Shown here: positions 1 through 8,180 of the stretch, in pieces
Layout: every line of letters begins with the position of its first letter
Numbering within the stretch: position 1 is the first letter of the stretch
Assembly (NCBI GenBank): GCA_020430245.1
Contig: JAGQKG010000013.1
Span: 1 to 34,519, forward strand
Direction: 5' to 3'
DNA length: 34,519 nt
Source of the DNA: Nitrospira sp.
Lineage (GTDB): Bacteria > Nitrospirota > Nitrospiria > Nitrospirales > UBA8639
Notes under the pieces: generated by a model
Database searches by the model: none
What the model saw: the letters and a program-made list of their open reading frames with translations, nothing else
What the model was told of the DNA's origin: nothing
Position numbers and translations under genes: made by a program

Positions 1-2039
1 ATGAGCCCTTTGGCAACAATCAACTTGTCAAATTCCGCTAAGGTGTCGGCATCCGTATTCGGATCGATCCCTTCTGTGACAAGGATGGCTTTCGCTCCTG
101 CCACTACGGCCCGGTAGGCTTTATTGATGGCAAACGCGTATTGGTGTTTTTCAGCCAACAAGCGTGCTTGATACAGTTCCTGTTCTGCTTCAAGAATCCG
201 ATTGTCGATCATCTCCAATGCGCCGCCGGCGCATTCGCCGGGTCCGAGGTCCTCGACCGAAAATTCCTCATCGCTTTCCCAGTCAACATAGAATTGTGGA
301 TCCTCTTGATACGTGGGAAGAATCGTGTAGGGGATCAGTTCATCTTTTAGATGGATTTTCCCGGTGCGGTCAATGAAGGCCAACAGGGACTCCTCATTGT
401 GTTTGTCCCGGCGATAGAGATCGAGCAGATGCTGAACGGCAGCAGGGACGTTTTTCGCAGGGACCTTCACAATGAGTTGGGCAATTTTGGCTGTGCCATT
501 GACCCGTCCCCCAAGGTGCAGTTCATACACCGGTGCGACATGGTCTCCAATGCGTTTGCCGACTCCATGTAAACCGATCGTGGCGATATGATGTTGAGCG
601 CAGGAATTGTGGCAGCCACTGATTTTTACGTTCACCCCTTCCAGGTCTCCTGCGATTTTTCCGGCAGGGAACACCTCTGCCAGCGCTCGTGCCAGTCCTT
701 TAGAGGAAGTGATTCCCAACCCACAGGTGTCCGTCCCAGGGCAGGAGACGATATCTGCTACGCCCTCAGCTCCAGGGTCGCCCAACCCATGAGCGGCTAA
801 TTCGTCATAAAAGTGCCGGAGGTGGATATCGGGAACCCATCGAACCAAGATGTTCTGATTGATGGTTGTACGAAGGTTTCCGTTGGCATACCGTTCGGTG
901 ATGTCCGCCAACGCAAACATTTGTTCCGACGTGATATCACCCGAGGGGAGTCTCACCGCGGCTGTTTTATATCCTGACTGGCGTTGGGTGATCACATTTG
1001 TTGCGCACCAATGATCGAACGCTTCTTGCGACGAAGCATCTCCATTTAGTAATGAGCTATGGGATTGGCTGTTCCCATTGCCCTTGGCGGTGGTGCCGTT
1101 CCCGGATTTTGTCGGCATCACTAATGGAGGATCATCAGGATACGGGGTTGTTTCCAATCCAAGTTTGGTGGCGCCGGATTGCAACATGGCATCGTAGGTC
1201 TCTTTCCATCGATGAGAAAATTCCTCAAATCCTAATTTGTCAATGACAAATTTCATCCGGGCCTTGCTGCGATTTTTTCGATTGCCTAAATTATCAAACA
1301 CCTTGAGCATGGCTTCGATGGCGGGGATCAATTCTTCCATGGGAACAAATTCATGAAGCACTTTGGCAAGGCGCGGAGTAGACCCCAACCCGCCACCAAC
1401 GACCATTTTGAATCCCGGAGCCCCTTCGAAATTGCGAGCAGCCAGAAGTCCGACATCGTGGATAGGGGTTAGGGCGCAGTCGTGTTTGCAGCCGGAAAAG
1501 GCAATTTTAAACTTGCGGGGGAGACTTTGGTTGAGTGGATTCCGTAATAAATGATAAGCCACGGTTTTCGCGTAGGGGGTCACGTCAAACACTTCGCCGG
1601 GGCACACCCCTGCCAAGGCACAGGCTGTGACGTTTCGCACGGTATTGGCACAGGCTTCCCGGGTGGTGAGTGTAACTTCTGCTAGTTTTCGCATGATCGT
1701 GCCAACGTGTCGGAGGGGAACAAAGTGCAGTTGAATATCCTGTCGCGTCGTGACATGTCCCACGCCGGTGGCAAAAGTATCCGCAATGTCTGCGACTTGG
1801 CGGAGTTGATTGGCGGTAAGACCTCCAAAGGGAATCTTGATCCGGACCATTTGTACATCCGCTTGGCGCTGACCATAAATGCCGTATTGAAGTCGAAACG
1901 GTTTGAACACGTCGGACGGCGTGTCACCTGATTGCAGGCGATTGACCTCATCTTCGAATGTTTCTATTTCTTCAAGAATCTCCTGGGGTATCGGTACCGT
2001 GTGAATAGGAGGGTGGCTGGTGACCGGTGAGGTGCTCAT
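1..2039 (-). CDS. Ferredoxin-type nitrite/sulfite reductase with HEPN-like C-terminal extension (partial, runs off left edge)
   Basis: Reading the minus strand from ATG at 2039 gives 679 codons without a stop before the window edge, so the C-terminus is missing. A GGAG ribosome site lies 7 bases upstream of the ATG. The protein has the duplicated half-domains of siroheme/[4Fe-4S] nitrite and sulfite reductases. The cluster ligands are C433 and C439 (CPGTDTC) and C476 and C480 (SGCHNSC, then AQHHIATIGLHG). The first half carries a related motif around C140 (ACALAGVCPGE, then SGCKHDCA). The family reduces sulfite to sulfide or nitrite to ammonia in the cytoplasm with six electrons from ferredoxin; the substrate cannot be told from sequence here. 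From about residue 605 a helical segment resembling a HEPN domain is appended (AINKAYRAVVAGAKAIL). A co-directional Rrf2 regulator lies 102 bases upstream. The family call is firm; the substrate and the HEPN label are inference. Confidence 0.9.
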   Translation of the reverse strand, partial: MSTSPVTSHPPIHTVPIPQEILEEIETFEDEVNRLQSGDTPSDVFKPFRLQYGIYGQRQADVQMVRIKIPFGGLTANQLRQVADIADTFATGVGHVTTRQDIQLHFVPLRHVGTIMRKLAEVTLTTREACANTVRNVTACALAGVCPGEVFDVTPYAKTVAYHLLRNPLNQSLPRKFKIAFSGCKHDCALTPIHDVGLLAARNFEGAPGFKMVVGGGLGSTPRLAKVLHEFVPMEELIPAIEAMLKVFDNLGNRKNRSKARMKFVIDKLGFEEFSHRWKETYDAMLQSGATKLGLETTPYPDDPPLVMPTKSGNGTTAKGNGNSQSHSSLLNGDASSQEAFDHWCATNVITQRQSGYKTAAVRLPSGDITSEQMFALADITERYANGNLRTTINQNILVRWVPDIHLRHFYDELAAHGLGDPGAEGVADIVSCPGTDTCGLGITSSKGLARALAEVFPAGKIAGDLEGVNVKISGCHNSCAQHHIATIGLHGVGKRIGDHVAPVYELHLGGRVNGTAKIAQLIVKVPAKNVPAAVQHLLDLYRRDKHNEESLLAFIDRTGKIHLKDELIPYTILPTYQEDPQFYVDWESDEEFSVEDLGPGECAGGALEMIDNRILEAEQELYQARLLAEKHQYAFAINKAYRAVVAGAKAILVTEGIDPNTDADTLAEFDKLIVAKGL

Positions 2040-2141
2040 GATAATTCTCCAAATCTCATAGAGGGGTCATAAGTTTCTAGGGTTTGCGTAAAATGCACTC
2101 ATTGCTGTTTGATCGTCGGAATGGTTCATCCTTTGCGAAAA

Positions 2142-2600
2142 CTAGATATGATACATCACGCAGCGCTGGGTTTCGAGCGTGTGATACTGTTCAACCAACT
2201 TTTGCAGGGAAACGCCCCGAAGGACTGCCTGCTCCGCCTCTTGAACTTGTTGCCAAATACTTGAAAGTAAGACGTTCGGAACTTGTCGGCTTTCCGAATG
2301 GCCATTGGTGTGCCCATGTTGGAGTAATGGTTCTGTCGCCCACCCGTTCATTGAATTGACTAAATCTGCCAAGGAAATCTGACTGGGGTGTTGTGCAAGG
2401 GTATACCCTCCTTGGGCTCCTCGAAGGCTCCTGATGATTCCAGCTTGTTTCAAGTGCTGAAGGATTTGCTCTATAAAGCGAGAGGGTATTCCCTGTCGTT
2501 GAGCAATGATTTTGGCTTGAAGGGGCATGGATCTGTCATGCCTTGCGAGCTCGATTGTGGCCATAATCCCGTAGGTGACTTTAATGGGAAATCTGTTCAT
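2142..2600 (-). CDS. Rrf2-family winged-helix transcriptional regulator
   Basis: The 152-residue product has the Rrf2 N-terminal winged helix: KVTYGIMATIELARHD, then GIPSRFIEQILQHLKQAGI and the wing RSLRGAQGGYTLA. Family members (IscR, NsrR, CymR, RsrR) control Fe-S assembly, nitrosative stress or cysteine/sulfur metabolism. The three clustered cysteines that hold the [2Fe-2S] or [4Fe-4S] cluster in IscR and NsrR are absent; the only cysteine is near the C-terminus (RCVMYHI). It therefore resembles cluster-free members such as CymR. It precedes the nitrite/sulfite reductase gene on the same strand by 102 bases, which suggests it controls that gene and itself. A near-consensus promoter and an imperfect palindrome precede its ATG. 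Family assignment is sure; the effector is unknown. Confidence 0.92.
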   Translation of the reverse strand: MNRFPIKVTYGIMATIELARHDRSMPLQAKIIAQRQGIPSRFIEQILQHLKQAGIIRSLRGAQGGYTLAQHPSQISLADLVNSMNGWATEPLLQHGHTNGHSESRQVPNVLLSSIWQQVQEAEQAVLRGVSLQKLVEQYHTLETQRCVMYHI

Positions 2601-2606
2601 TCTTTA

Positions 2607-2629
2607 ATTCATACTAAAACGATAGGAAT
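2607..2629 (-). promoter_or_regulatory. Candidate Rrf2 operator (imperfect palindrome)
   Basis: The 23-base site has the dyad pattern ATTCnTA, nine bases, TAnGAAT. It lies just downstream of the -10 box and immediately before the Rrf2 gene, the usual place for autorepression. The length and AT-rich arms suit Rrf2 dimers, but I did not match it to a published consensus. Confidence 0.4.
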
Positions 2630-2636
2630 AATGTGC

Positions 2637-2666
2637 AATATAAAATTCGCAACAAACCTTTGTCAA
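2637..2666 (-). promoter_or_regulatory. Sigma-70-type promoter of the Rrf2-reductase unit
   Basis: On the minus strand a perfect -35 TTGACA (2661-2666) is followed after 18 bases by TATATT (2637-2642), or after 17 bases by TTATAT. The predicted start of transcription falls roughly 30 bases before the Rrf2 ATG, inside the palindrome at 2607-2629. Confidence 0.7.
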
Positions 2667-2894
2667 GAATATTGATGGTTACTTTTTTAAACGATGCAAG
2701 GAACAAAAAATGGGTATATGACAATTGTTTCCTGGAAGGCCTTGTCGGCAGGTGGCCATTGAATCAAACAAGAAAATCTGAACAAAAATTAAAAGGTCCC
2801 TAAATATTGAAGAAAAATGGGCCGATACATGACAGGGAAAAGCCCCTGAGAAAGTTGACGTTTGGATCTTTTGTGGGCTGGGAGGACCAATGAG

Positions 2895-3260
2895 ATGAAA
2901 GATATCGCTGATCTGCTTGGAGAAGCTCAAACCGTCGTTCAGTCTATTCTGGGAGAGAAGAGGAAGCTTGAGGACCGGTTGAAAACGTTGGAAGATGAAT
3001 TATCGACAATGGAGAAAGCAAAAAAGTCCATGACCCGTGATCTACAGGAAACGAAGGAAAGATTGGAACGGGAATTACAAAGCACTAAGGATAAATTGGA
3101 CCAAGTGCATCCGGAAATGCAAAGCCTGCAAAATGAGCTTCAGAATGTCGAAGTGCAGAATAATCTTCTGATTATGGATCTCAAGCAGAAGGACGAAAAG
3201 ATTAAAACATTAGAATTGCGCCTCCGTGAATACACTTCCTTGACTTCTCCCTCCTTCTGA
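2895..3260 (+). CDS. Small coiled-coil protein of unknown function
   Basis: The product is 121 residues from ATG 2895, which has a GGAGG ribosome site ending nine bases upstream. An in-frame start 11 codons earlier has no such site. Apart from a short amphipathic start (MKDIADLLGEAQTVVQSIL), the chain is a continuous Lys/Glu/Leu heptad coiled coil to about residue 112, with no cysteine and no membrane segment. It is probably a cytoplasmic dimeric structural or adaptor protein. It is transcribed away from the Rrf2 regulator. I do not recognise a family: coiled coils give many false matches, so no function is assigned. Confidence 0.7.
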   Translation: MKDIADLLGEAQTVVQSILGEKRKLEDRLKTLEDELSTMEKAKKSMTRDLQETKERLERELQSTKDKLDQVHPEMQSLQNELQNVEVQNNLLIMDLKQKDEKIKTLELRLREYTSLTSPSF

Positions 3261-3952
3261 ATTGAAGAGCCCATCGGCTAACCCCGGGAAAGCCTTCCGC
3301 ATCAAATTCCCCGATTGGGGGAATGCCTTGAAAACACGATAATGCGTTAGTTCCTTCCGGTGTGGAATAAATAACCCCAGTTGGCATGATCCTTTCTGTT
3401 ATTTTGGCCTCTTAGAAAAACTAAGGCGTGGGGGAGTCTCTTCCTTTAGCAACGTTTCACTTTAGGCGGGTGAATCATCAGCAGAAATAGCCCGGGTTTA
3501 AAATCCCAGGACTCAGAGTTGTTACGTAACGGTTCATATGGGTGAAGAAAGAGGTTACCTCTTAGTGTTCGCTGCTCCAGGACAATGCGGTTTTTCCGAA
3601 GTGCGTGAACTCCTTTTGCCCTGTCTTTGCGGATATACCATGTTATTTGGGCATCGAGATGTGGCTCAGATGAGAGAATGCATGTGTTGGGCAAGTCACC
3701 CCGGATGTGTTCTTGGTTGTTCATCGGAACGGAGGTCAGATGCGAGCGAGTGAGATGGCCCGGCCCCAGGATAGCCTGCCTAAAGGATCTGAAAACATCA
3801 ACCCCATGCGCAATCTCTTCGTTCACAAGGAATCGGAGGTATGTTGTCCGCTTCTTTGAAAAAATGGAGGCATCAAACCTCTTATCCATTGTACAATCAG
3901 CGATAGAGTTATTACGTCACGTTTTACTTACTTGTCATCAGAGGAGGATTCT
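3261..3952. other. Gene-poor stretch, no convincing gene
   Basis: About 690 bases separate the coiled-coil gene from the peroxiredoxin. Open frames exist on both strands, the longest on the minus strand at 3446-3889 (147 codons). That frame has no ribosome site, no recognisable domain and an odd composition. A decayed gene is possible. I see no RNA gene or repeat. Confidence 0.5.
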
Positions 3953-4624
3953 ATGGCATCCAAAACGAAAAAAGCCCGGCCGAGGAAACAGGATCCGTTA
4001 CAAGCAAAGCCAAAAGGCGCTGCTAAGAAAAAGGTAACACCTAAACCTTCCTCACCAAAGGGTCAGGGGGTAGCTTCAGAGTCTCGAAAATCATCAACAA
4101 TCAAAAGGGCATCCACCCTTCAAACGAAAAAGCCTGTTCAACGGAAAGTCCCAACAATTTCTGCCCGTGAGCTACGGGTTGGCGATCCTGCTCCTGCCTT
4201 TTCCCTTCCCGATGACACTGGAAATATTGTGAACTCCTCTGAGCTTCTAGGGAAAAAAGTGGTTGTGTATTTCTACCCAAAAGACGACACCCCAGGATGT
4301 ACGACAGAAGCCTGTTCGTTCCGGGATGGTATTCAGGAATTGAAAAAGAGCGGAGCGGTCATATTCGGAGTGAGTGGGGATTCAGTCTCGTCCCACCGGA
4401 AGTTTTCCGATAAATTTCAACTTAACTTTCCCTTATTGAGTGATGAATCCAAAACGATGATTCAGGCCTATGGGGTGTGGAAGGAGAAATCAATGTATGG
4501 TCGAAAATATATGGGTATTGAACGCACGACGGTGGTGATCAATGAAGACGGAACCATAAGAAAAATCTTCCCCAAGGTGAAAGTTAACGGGCATTTTTCG
4601 GAAGTGCTTGAAGCTCTTAAATAG
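3953..4624 (+). CDS. bcp: Bcp/PrxQ-type thioredoxin-dependent peroxiredoxin with lysine-rich N-terminal tail
   Basis: The enzyme reduces hydrogen peroxide and organic hydroperoxides with thioredoxin as reductant. ATG 3953 has an AGGAGG site five bases upstream; an in-frame TTG 21 bases earlier would swallow that site. In the 223-residue product the peroxiredoxin domain spans about residues 72-223. It has the motif YPKDDTPGCTTEACSFRD, with peroxidatic C116, resolving C121 (the CX4C spacing of atypical 2-Cys Bcp proteins) and the conserved arginine R191. Typical Bcp is about 150-160 residues. The extra 70 residues at the front are rich in Lys, Arg, Pro, Ser and Ala with no hydrophobic stretch, like a histone-H1-type tail and unlike a signal peptide. 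Enzyme class is sure; the tail's role is unknown. Confidence 0.93.
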   Translation: MASKTKKARPRKQDPLQAKPKGAAKKKVTPKPSSPKGQGVASESRKSSTIKRASTLQTKKPVQRKVPTISARELRVGDPAPAFSLPDDTGNIVNSSELLGKKVVVYFYPKDDTPGCTTEACSFRDGIQELKKSGAVIFGVSGDSVSSHRKFSDKFQLNFPLLSDESKTMIQAYGVWKEKSMYGRKYMGIERTTVVINEDGTIRKIFPKVKVNGHFSEVLEALK

Positions 4625-4661
4625 TGTTGCCCGGAGAATTCTGACAGGCGAGGGAAAACTC

Positions 4662-5105
4662 CTAGCCATTCCGTTCGTGGGCGTCCCCAATTTGAGAAAA
4701 AGTTTCTTCCCCGAAGATGGCATTTTCATTGAGATAATATTTGAATTCAAGCAGATTATGGGAAGGATCTTCCAAGAAAAACGTCGAATGTTCGAGAGGT
4801 GTATCAGAAAATCGTCGACGGGGTTCACGAAAAAATGTGAGGTTCTTCGTTTGGGCACGGTCACGGAGTTCATTCCACTCCTCTTCCGTCCTGCAGATTA
4901 ACCCGAAATGTCGGGGATAAATTCCTTTTTGTCGGGGGCCAAGGTTCTCGGTCATATGGGCGACAATTTGGTGGCCGTGGAAATTTAATGTGACGGCGAG
5001 GGAAGACTGGCGGCCCAAGTGGCATCCAAGGCCTTCAACGTAAAACTTTTTCGTGGATTCGATATCCTTAACCGGAATGGAGAGATGGAAAGTGGAAGAA
5101 GCCAT
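4662..5105 (-). CDS. VOC (glyoxalase/bleomycin-resistance fold) family protein
   Basis: The 147-residue product starts FHLSIPVKDIESTKKFYVEGLGC, the classic first beta-alpha-beta module of the vicinal oxygen chelate fold. The second module begins PRHFGLICRTEEEWNEL and ends DPSHNLLEFKYYL. Candidate metal ligands are H7, the histidine in PRHFGL and the glutamate in LEFKYY, so metal binding is plausible. The family includes dioxygenases, glyoxalases and resistance proteins; nothing here fixes the substrate. An AAGGA ribosome site lies about 10 bases before the ATG at 5105. It is convergent with the peroxiredoxin gene, 37 bases apart. Confidence 0.85.
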   Translation of the reverse strand: MASSTFHLSIPVKDIESTKKFYVEGLGCHLGRQSSLAVTLNFHGHQIVAHMTENLGPRQKGIYPRHFGLICRTEEEWNELRDRAQTKNLTFFREPRRRFSDTPLEHSTFFLEDPSHNLLEFKYYLNENAIFGEETFSQIGDAHERNG

Positions 5106-5225
5106 ATTTTGGATTCCTTACAAGAATTATCGCATGTTTCAGATGATCAATGAAAATATGGTGCTATTTCTTGATAAACAGCTAAAGATTGAGCGTTTCA
5201 ATAAAAAAGGGCATTGCATCCCCAT

Positions 5226-6146
5226 TCAGGGAAACCGGTTTTTGACGACAGGCGTACCACGGCCGTTCCAGTACCCTGCACTCATCCAGGGGGTGGTATG
5301 CCGGATTGCGAATCTGCCAGTGCGATCAAGGATGAGGCATCCGGCCTCCCCCTGTATTCGTCTGACCAGTGCTTTGAGTGCATAGTTGGCGGCTCTTATG
5401 GGTGTCCAGCCTAGCTCGAGCAGAATAGCTAGGTGTTTGGCCATGCCGGCTCGTATGATGGTTTCTCCTAAGCCTGTCATGGAAATGGCCCCGGCGGTAT
5501 CATCGGCATACACTCCCGCGCCGATTAAGGAGGTATCTCCAACCCGGCCAGGTAACATGACCGAAACTCCCCCTGTTGAAGCCCCTGCGGCAAGATGGCC
5601 GGCACGGTCCAGAGCGACCGCACCTACTGTGTCATACAAGCCTAACTGGCGGTAAAGAGCTTGGGATTTAGGATTCATTGTGTTTCGTGAATTCCGCTTG
5701 TTCATCAGTGAAGTGGGACGCTTCCGCTGGATCAATCGGGCTAGACCAAAATGACGAGCTAATCGATTGGCATGTTCGCCGACTAACAACACATGGTCGG
5801 TGTCGGTCATGATTCGTCGCGCGGCGCAGATTGGATGGAGATATCCTTCCAATCCGGCCACGGCACCACCCGATAAATTTTGCCCTTCCATGATCGATGC
5901 ATCCATCCGTTGAATCCCGTCCAATTGTTGAAGCGATCCTCGCCCGGCATTAAACATCCCGGATTCTTCCAGGTAGCGGATCATACTTTCTACAGCATCT
6001 AATGGTGAATTCCCTGTGTTGAGGCATGCATATCCTTCTATGAGTGCCTCTTTTAAGCAAATTGACTGACTGGGGGTCGGTTCTCGTGACCCTGCACCCC
6101 CATGGATCAGGACTCTCGGTGTGGGGATAGGTGTTGGCTTAGGCAA
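5226..6146 (-). CDS. iaaA: Isoaspartyl peptidase / L-asparaginase (Ntn hydrolase, type III)
   Basis: The family hydrolyses beta-aspartyl dipeptides and L-asparagine after self-cleavage into alpha and beta subunits. In this 306-residue protein the N-terminal HGGAG motif (15-19) and NAGRG mark the fold. The predicted nucleophile is T173 in YDTVGAVALD, directly after the cleavage point. Substrate-site motifs GRVGDTSLIGAGVYAD and TGLGE follow. The length matches the E. coli enzyme. The start is a TTG at 6146, because a stop codon lies five codons upstream and no in-frame ATG or GTG precedes HGGAG. No clear ribosome site is visible. It lies 58 bases downstream of the HDOD-GGDEF gene on the same strand. 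Confidence 0.93.
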   Translation of the reverse strand: MPKPTPIPTPRVLIHGGAGSREPTPSQSICLKEALIEGYACLNTGNSPLDAVESMIRYLEESGMFNAGRGSLQQLDGIQRMDASIMEGQNLSGGAVAGLEGYLHPICAARRIMTDTDHVLLVGEHANRLARHFGLARLIQRKRPTSLMNKRNSRNTMNPKSQALYRQLGLYDTVGAVALDRAGHLAAGASTGGVSVMLPGRVGDTSLIGAGVYADDTAGAISMTGLGETIIRAGMAKHLAILLELGWTPIRAANYALKALVRRIQGEAGCLILDRTGRFAIRHTTPWMSAGYWNGRGTPVVKNRFP

Positions 6147-6204
6147 AGGGCCAAAGGATTAACAAAAGAACGCGGAAGCGAGTCGTAGTTTCTTTTCAAA
6201 TTCG

Positions 6205-7734
6205 TCAAACGGATTGTTCAGTTTGTATTTTGTCATAGAAGGTGTGTCTGTTGCCACCTTGAGTTTTAGAATAATAGACGGCTTCATCTGCGTCATGGAG
6301 TAAATCGGTGATAGTTGGATAGGGGTGATCCGGCGTGTGGGTTGCGATTCCAAGAGAAATGGTAATTGTGATCCGGTTGTCTCCGGGAATTTTATGGGTA
6401 GAGTTACGAAACGCGGAAAGGATTCTCTCGCACACCATGACGGCAGTGGCCGATGAGGCCTTTGGCAGAATGAGTACGAACTCTTCTCCTCCGTAGCGTC
6501 CGACCGAATCGGTTGTGCGAAGACTCGATTGCAACAGATGGGCAGTAGATTGAAGAACCACATCCCCTGCTTGATGACCATAGGTATCATTGATGGATTT
6601 AAATTTATCTAAATCCCCAAATACCAGCGTCAAACATTCTTCGTTGGCGAGAGCTTGTTCAAAAGCGGTTTCTAAGTATTTGTCCAGGTAGGCTCTTGCT
6701 AACGCCCCGGTGAGGGGATCGTGTCGATGGATTTCTTCCAAATTGTGAAACTTGGCTTCCATAGCAGCATTATTCTGTTGAAGCTCCTGAACTTCCTTGA
6801 AGGTCTGAAGGCTTCGGAGGAGAAGCGACTCCCTGGCTTGTTCCAGAATGGCTTGAGGTTCGGTCCATGTTTGCAAGTCAGTTCGAAATATCTTCTCCGT
6901 TTCTGGAAGAAGCCCTTGTGTTGTTTCCAATACGTCCATAAGGCCTGCTGGGGTGAGATTCAAGGAAGTATAGGCATCCTCTTTGACCCCTTGTAGATAG
7001 GCGTCTTGAGAGTCGCGTAAAAAAATTTCCGCAATTTTCCCTGACAGCGAGACACAACGGACAAATTTTGTTCGTTCATCTCTCTGGGGAATGTAAGAGG
7101 GGTCGTCGCTTCCGGCCACGGCCAATCGGAGGCGATCCGGGAAATTCCACTGCGTCAGGAGCCAACTTCCCACGGCGGCATGATTGACTCCCAGGAGTTG
7201 GTCTTCATGGGAGATGATACTGGCATGGGATGTTTGATCCAGGTCAAGAGGATTGTAGAGGTCGGGGAATACCTGATCGAGGGCGAGCATCCCCAGGTCT
7301 TGCATAAGACTCGAAAGATATAACTCTTCAATTTCAACCAACCCACAGGCCGTTCCTAGGACCCGGCTGGCTGTTCCTGACAAAAGGGCACGTTTCCAAT
7401 ACAGCCCATAGTCCAAGCCGGTTCTGCGGCTGGATTGTAGCGATTTCATTAATGAAAAGGACAGGGCAAGAGAAATAGTCGCGTTGAGACCAAGGACCAG
7501 GACTGCCTGATGAAGACTTTCAACTTTTTTGCAATATGGGTATAAAGGAGAATTGGCAATTCGTAGAATCTTACTGGCCAGGGCCGGGTCACAATTTAGA
7601 ATTCTGATAAAACTGCAGAGGTCGACTTCCGGTTCGCTGGCCAGGTTGATGATTTGAATGGCGACGTTTGTCGGGCTGGGAAGACTTGTGCAGGATTGTA
7701 GTTTCTGTTCAAGTTCTGGTGTCATAACAGGCAC
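6205..7734 (-). CDS. HDOD domain-GGDEF diguanylate cyclase
   Basis: This is a 509-residue cytoplasmic signalling protein. Residues about 10-205 form an HDOD domain (LPSPTNVAIQIINLA, DPALASKILRIANSPLY, LMQDLGMLALDQVFP). A linker with a short helix (about 295-335) leads to a GGDEF domain (DPLTG 339-343, GDLDKFKSIND, active site GGEEF 415-419). An RTTD inhibitory c-di-GMP site sits five residues before GGEEF, so it should make c-di-GMP and be product-inhibited. There is no transmembrane segment. The HDOD part probably senses or relays a signal; the ligand is unknown. The start is a GTG at 7734, with an in-frame ATG at 7725 as alternative; neither has a strong ribosome site. Confidence 0.95.
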   Translation of the reverse strand: MPVMTPELEQKLQSCTSLPSPTNVAIQIINLASEPEVDLCSFIRILNCDPALASKILRIANSPLYPYCKKVESLHQAVLVLGLNATISLALSFSLMKSLQSSRRTGLDYGLYWKRALLSGTASRVLGTACGLVEIEELYLSSLMQDLGMLALDQVFPDLYNPLDLDQTSHASIISHEDQLLGVNHAAVGSWLLTQWNFPDRLRLAVAGSDDPSYIPQRDERTKFVRCVSLSGKIAEIFLRDSQDAYLQGVKEDAYTSLNLTPAGLMDVLETTQGLLPETEKIFRTDLQTWTEPQAILEQARESLLLRSLQTFKEVQELQQNNAAMEAKFHNLEEIHRHDPLTGALARAYLDKYLETAFEQALANEECLTLVFGDLDKFKSINDTYGHQAGDVVLQSTAHLLQSSLRTTDSVGRYGGEEFVLILPKASSATAVMVCERILSAFRNSTHKIPGDNRITITISLGIATHTPDHPYPTITDLLHDADEAVYYSKTQGGNRHTFYDKIQTEQSV

Positions 7735-8180
7735 ATGGGCAGAAGACCCTCGCGAGTGCTTCGAAAGAGTCTGCGTCCTAGGTTCTTCAAGTCCTCATTG
7801 ACCGGGATCCATGAACACGAGGATATATCCGTGATGTTTTCTGATTTATAGACATTTCGGTATATTTTTTTGCCATCTGAATAGGCGTCAGGGGAAAATT
7901 GCTTTCCCTCCCTCCCTTTGATTCGGAAGCGGTCCTCCCGATTAGGTCAATCGGAACGAGAAAATGAGATCAAGGAAAAGACAAGCGAAAAACAAGGGGC
8001 CATGAGGATAGTGATGTTCTATCTATCGTTTTAATGTTCACTAAGCAGTGGTTTCGGTTGTGCAGAGTCGGTGGATGATGAGACAGACCATCCCGAATAA
8101 TCTTGGGAGGTAGCGATTAGGGGCAAAGTGGATAACAATATTGAGGAACGGACTCAGGGAATGGCTTGGAAAACCAGTGC
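7735..8180. other. Intergenic stretch, no gene found
   Basis: About 446 bases lie between the HDOD-GGDEF gene and the hypothetical gene upstream of it. A minus-strand frame reaching into this stretch at 8041 is a shadow of that gene. The leader of the HDOD-GGDEF gene presumably lies here, but no promoter stands out. Confidence 0.5.

Noticed and set aside
3446-3889. 147-codon minus-strand frame as a gene
   Set aside because: No ribosome site, no recognisable domain and unusual composition; only kept as a low-grade observation.
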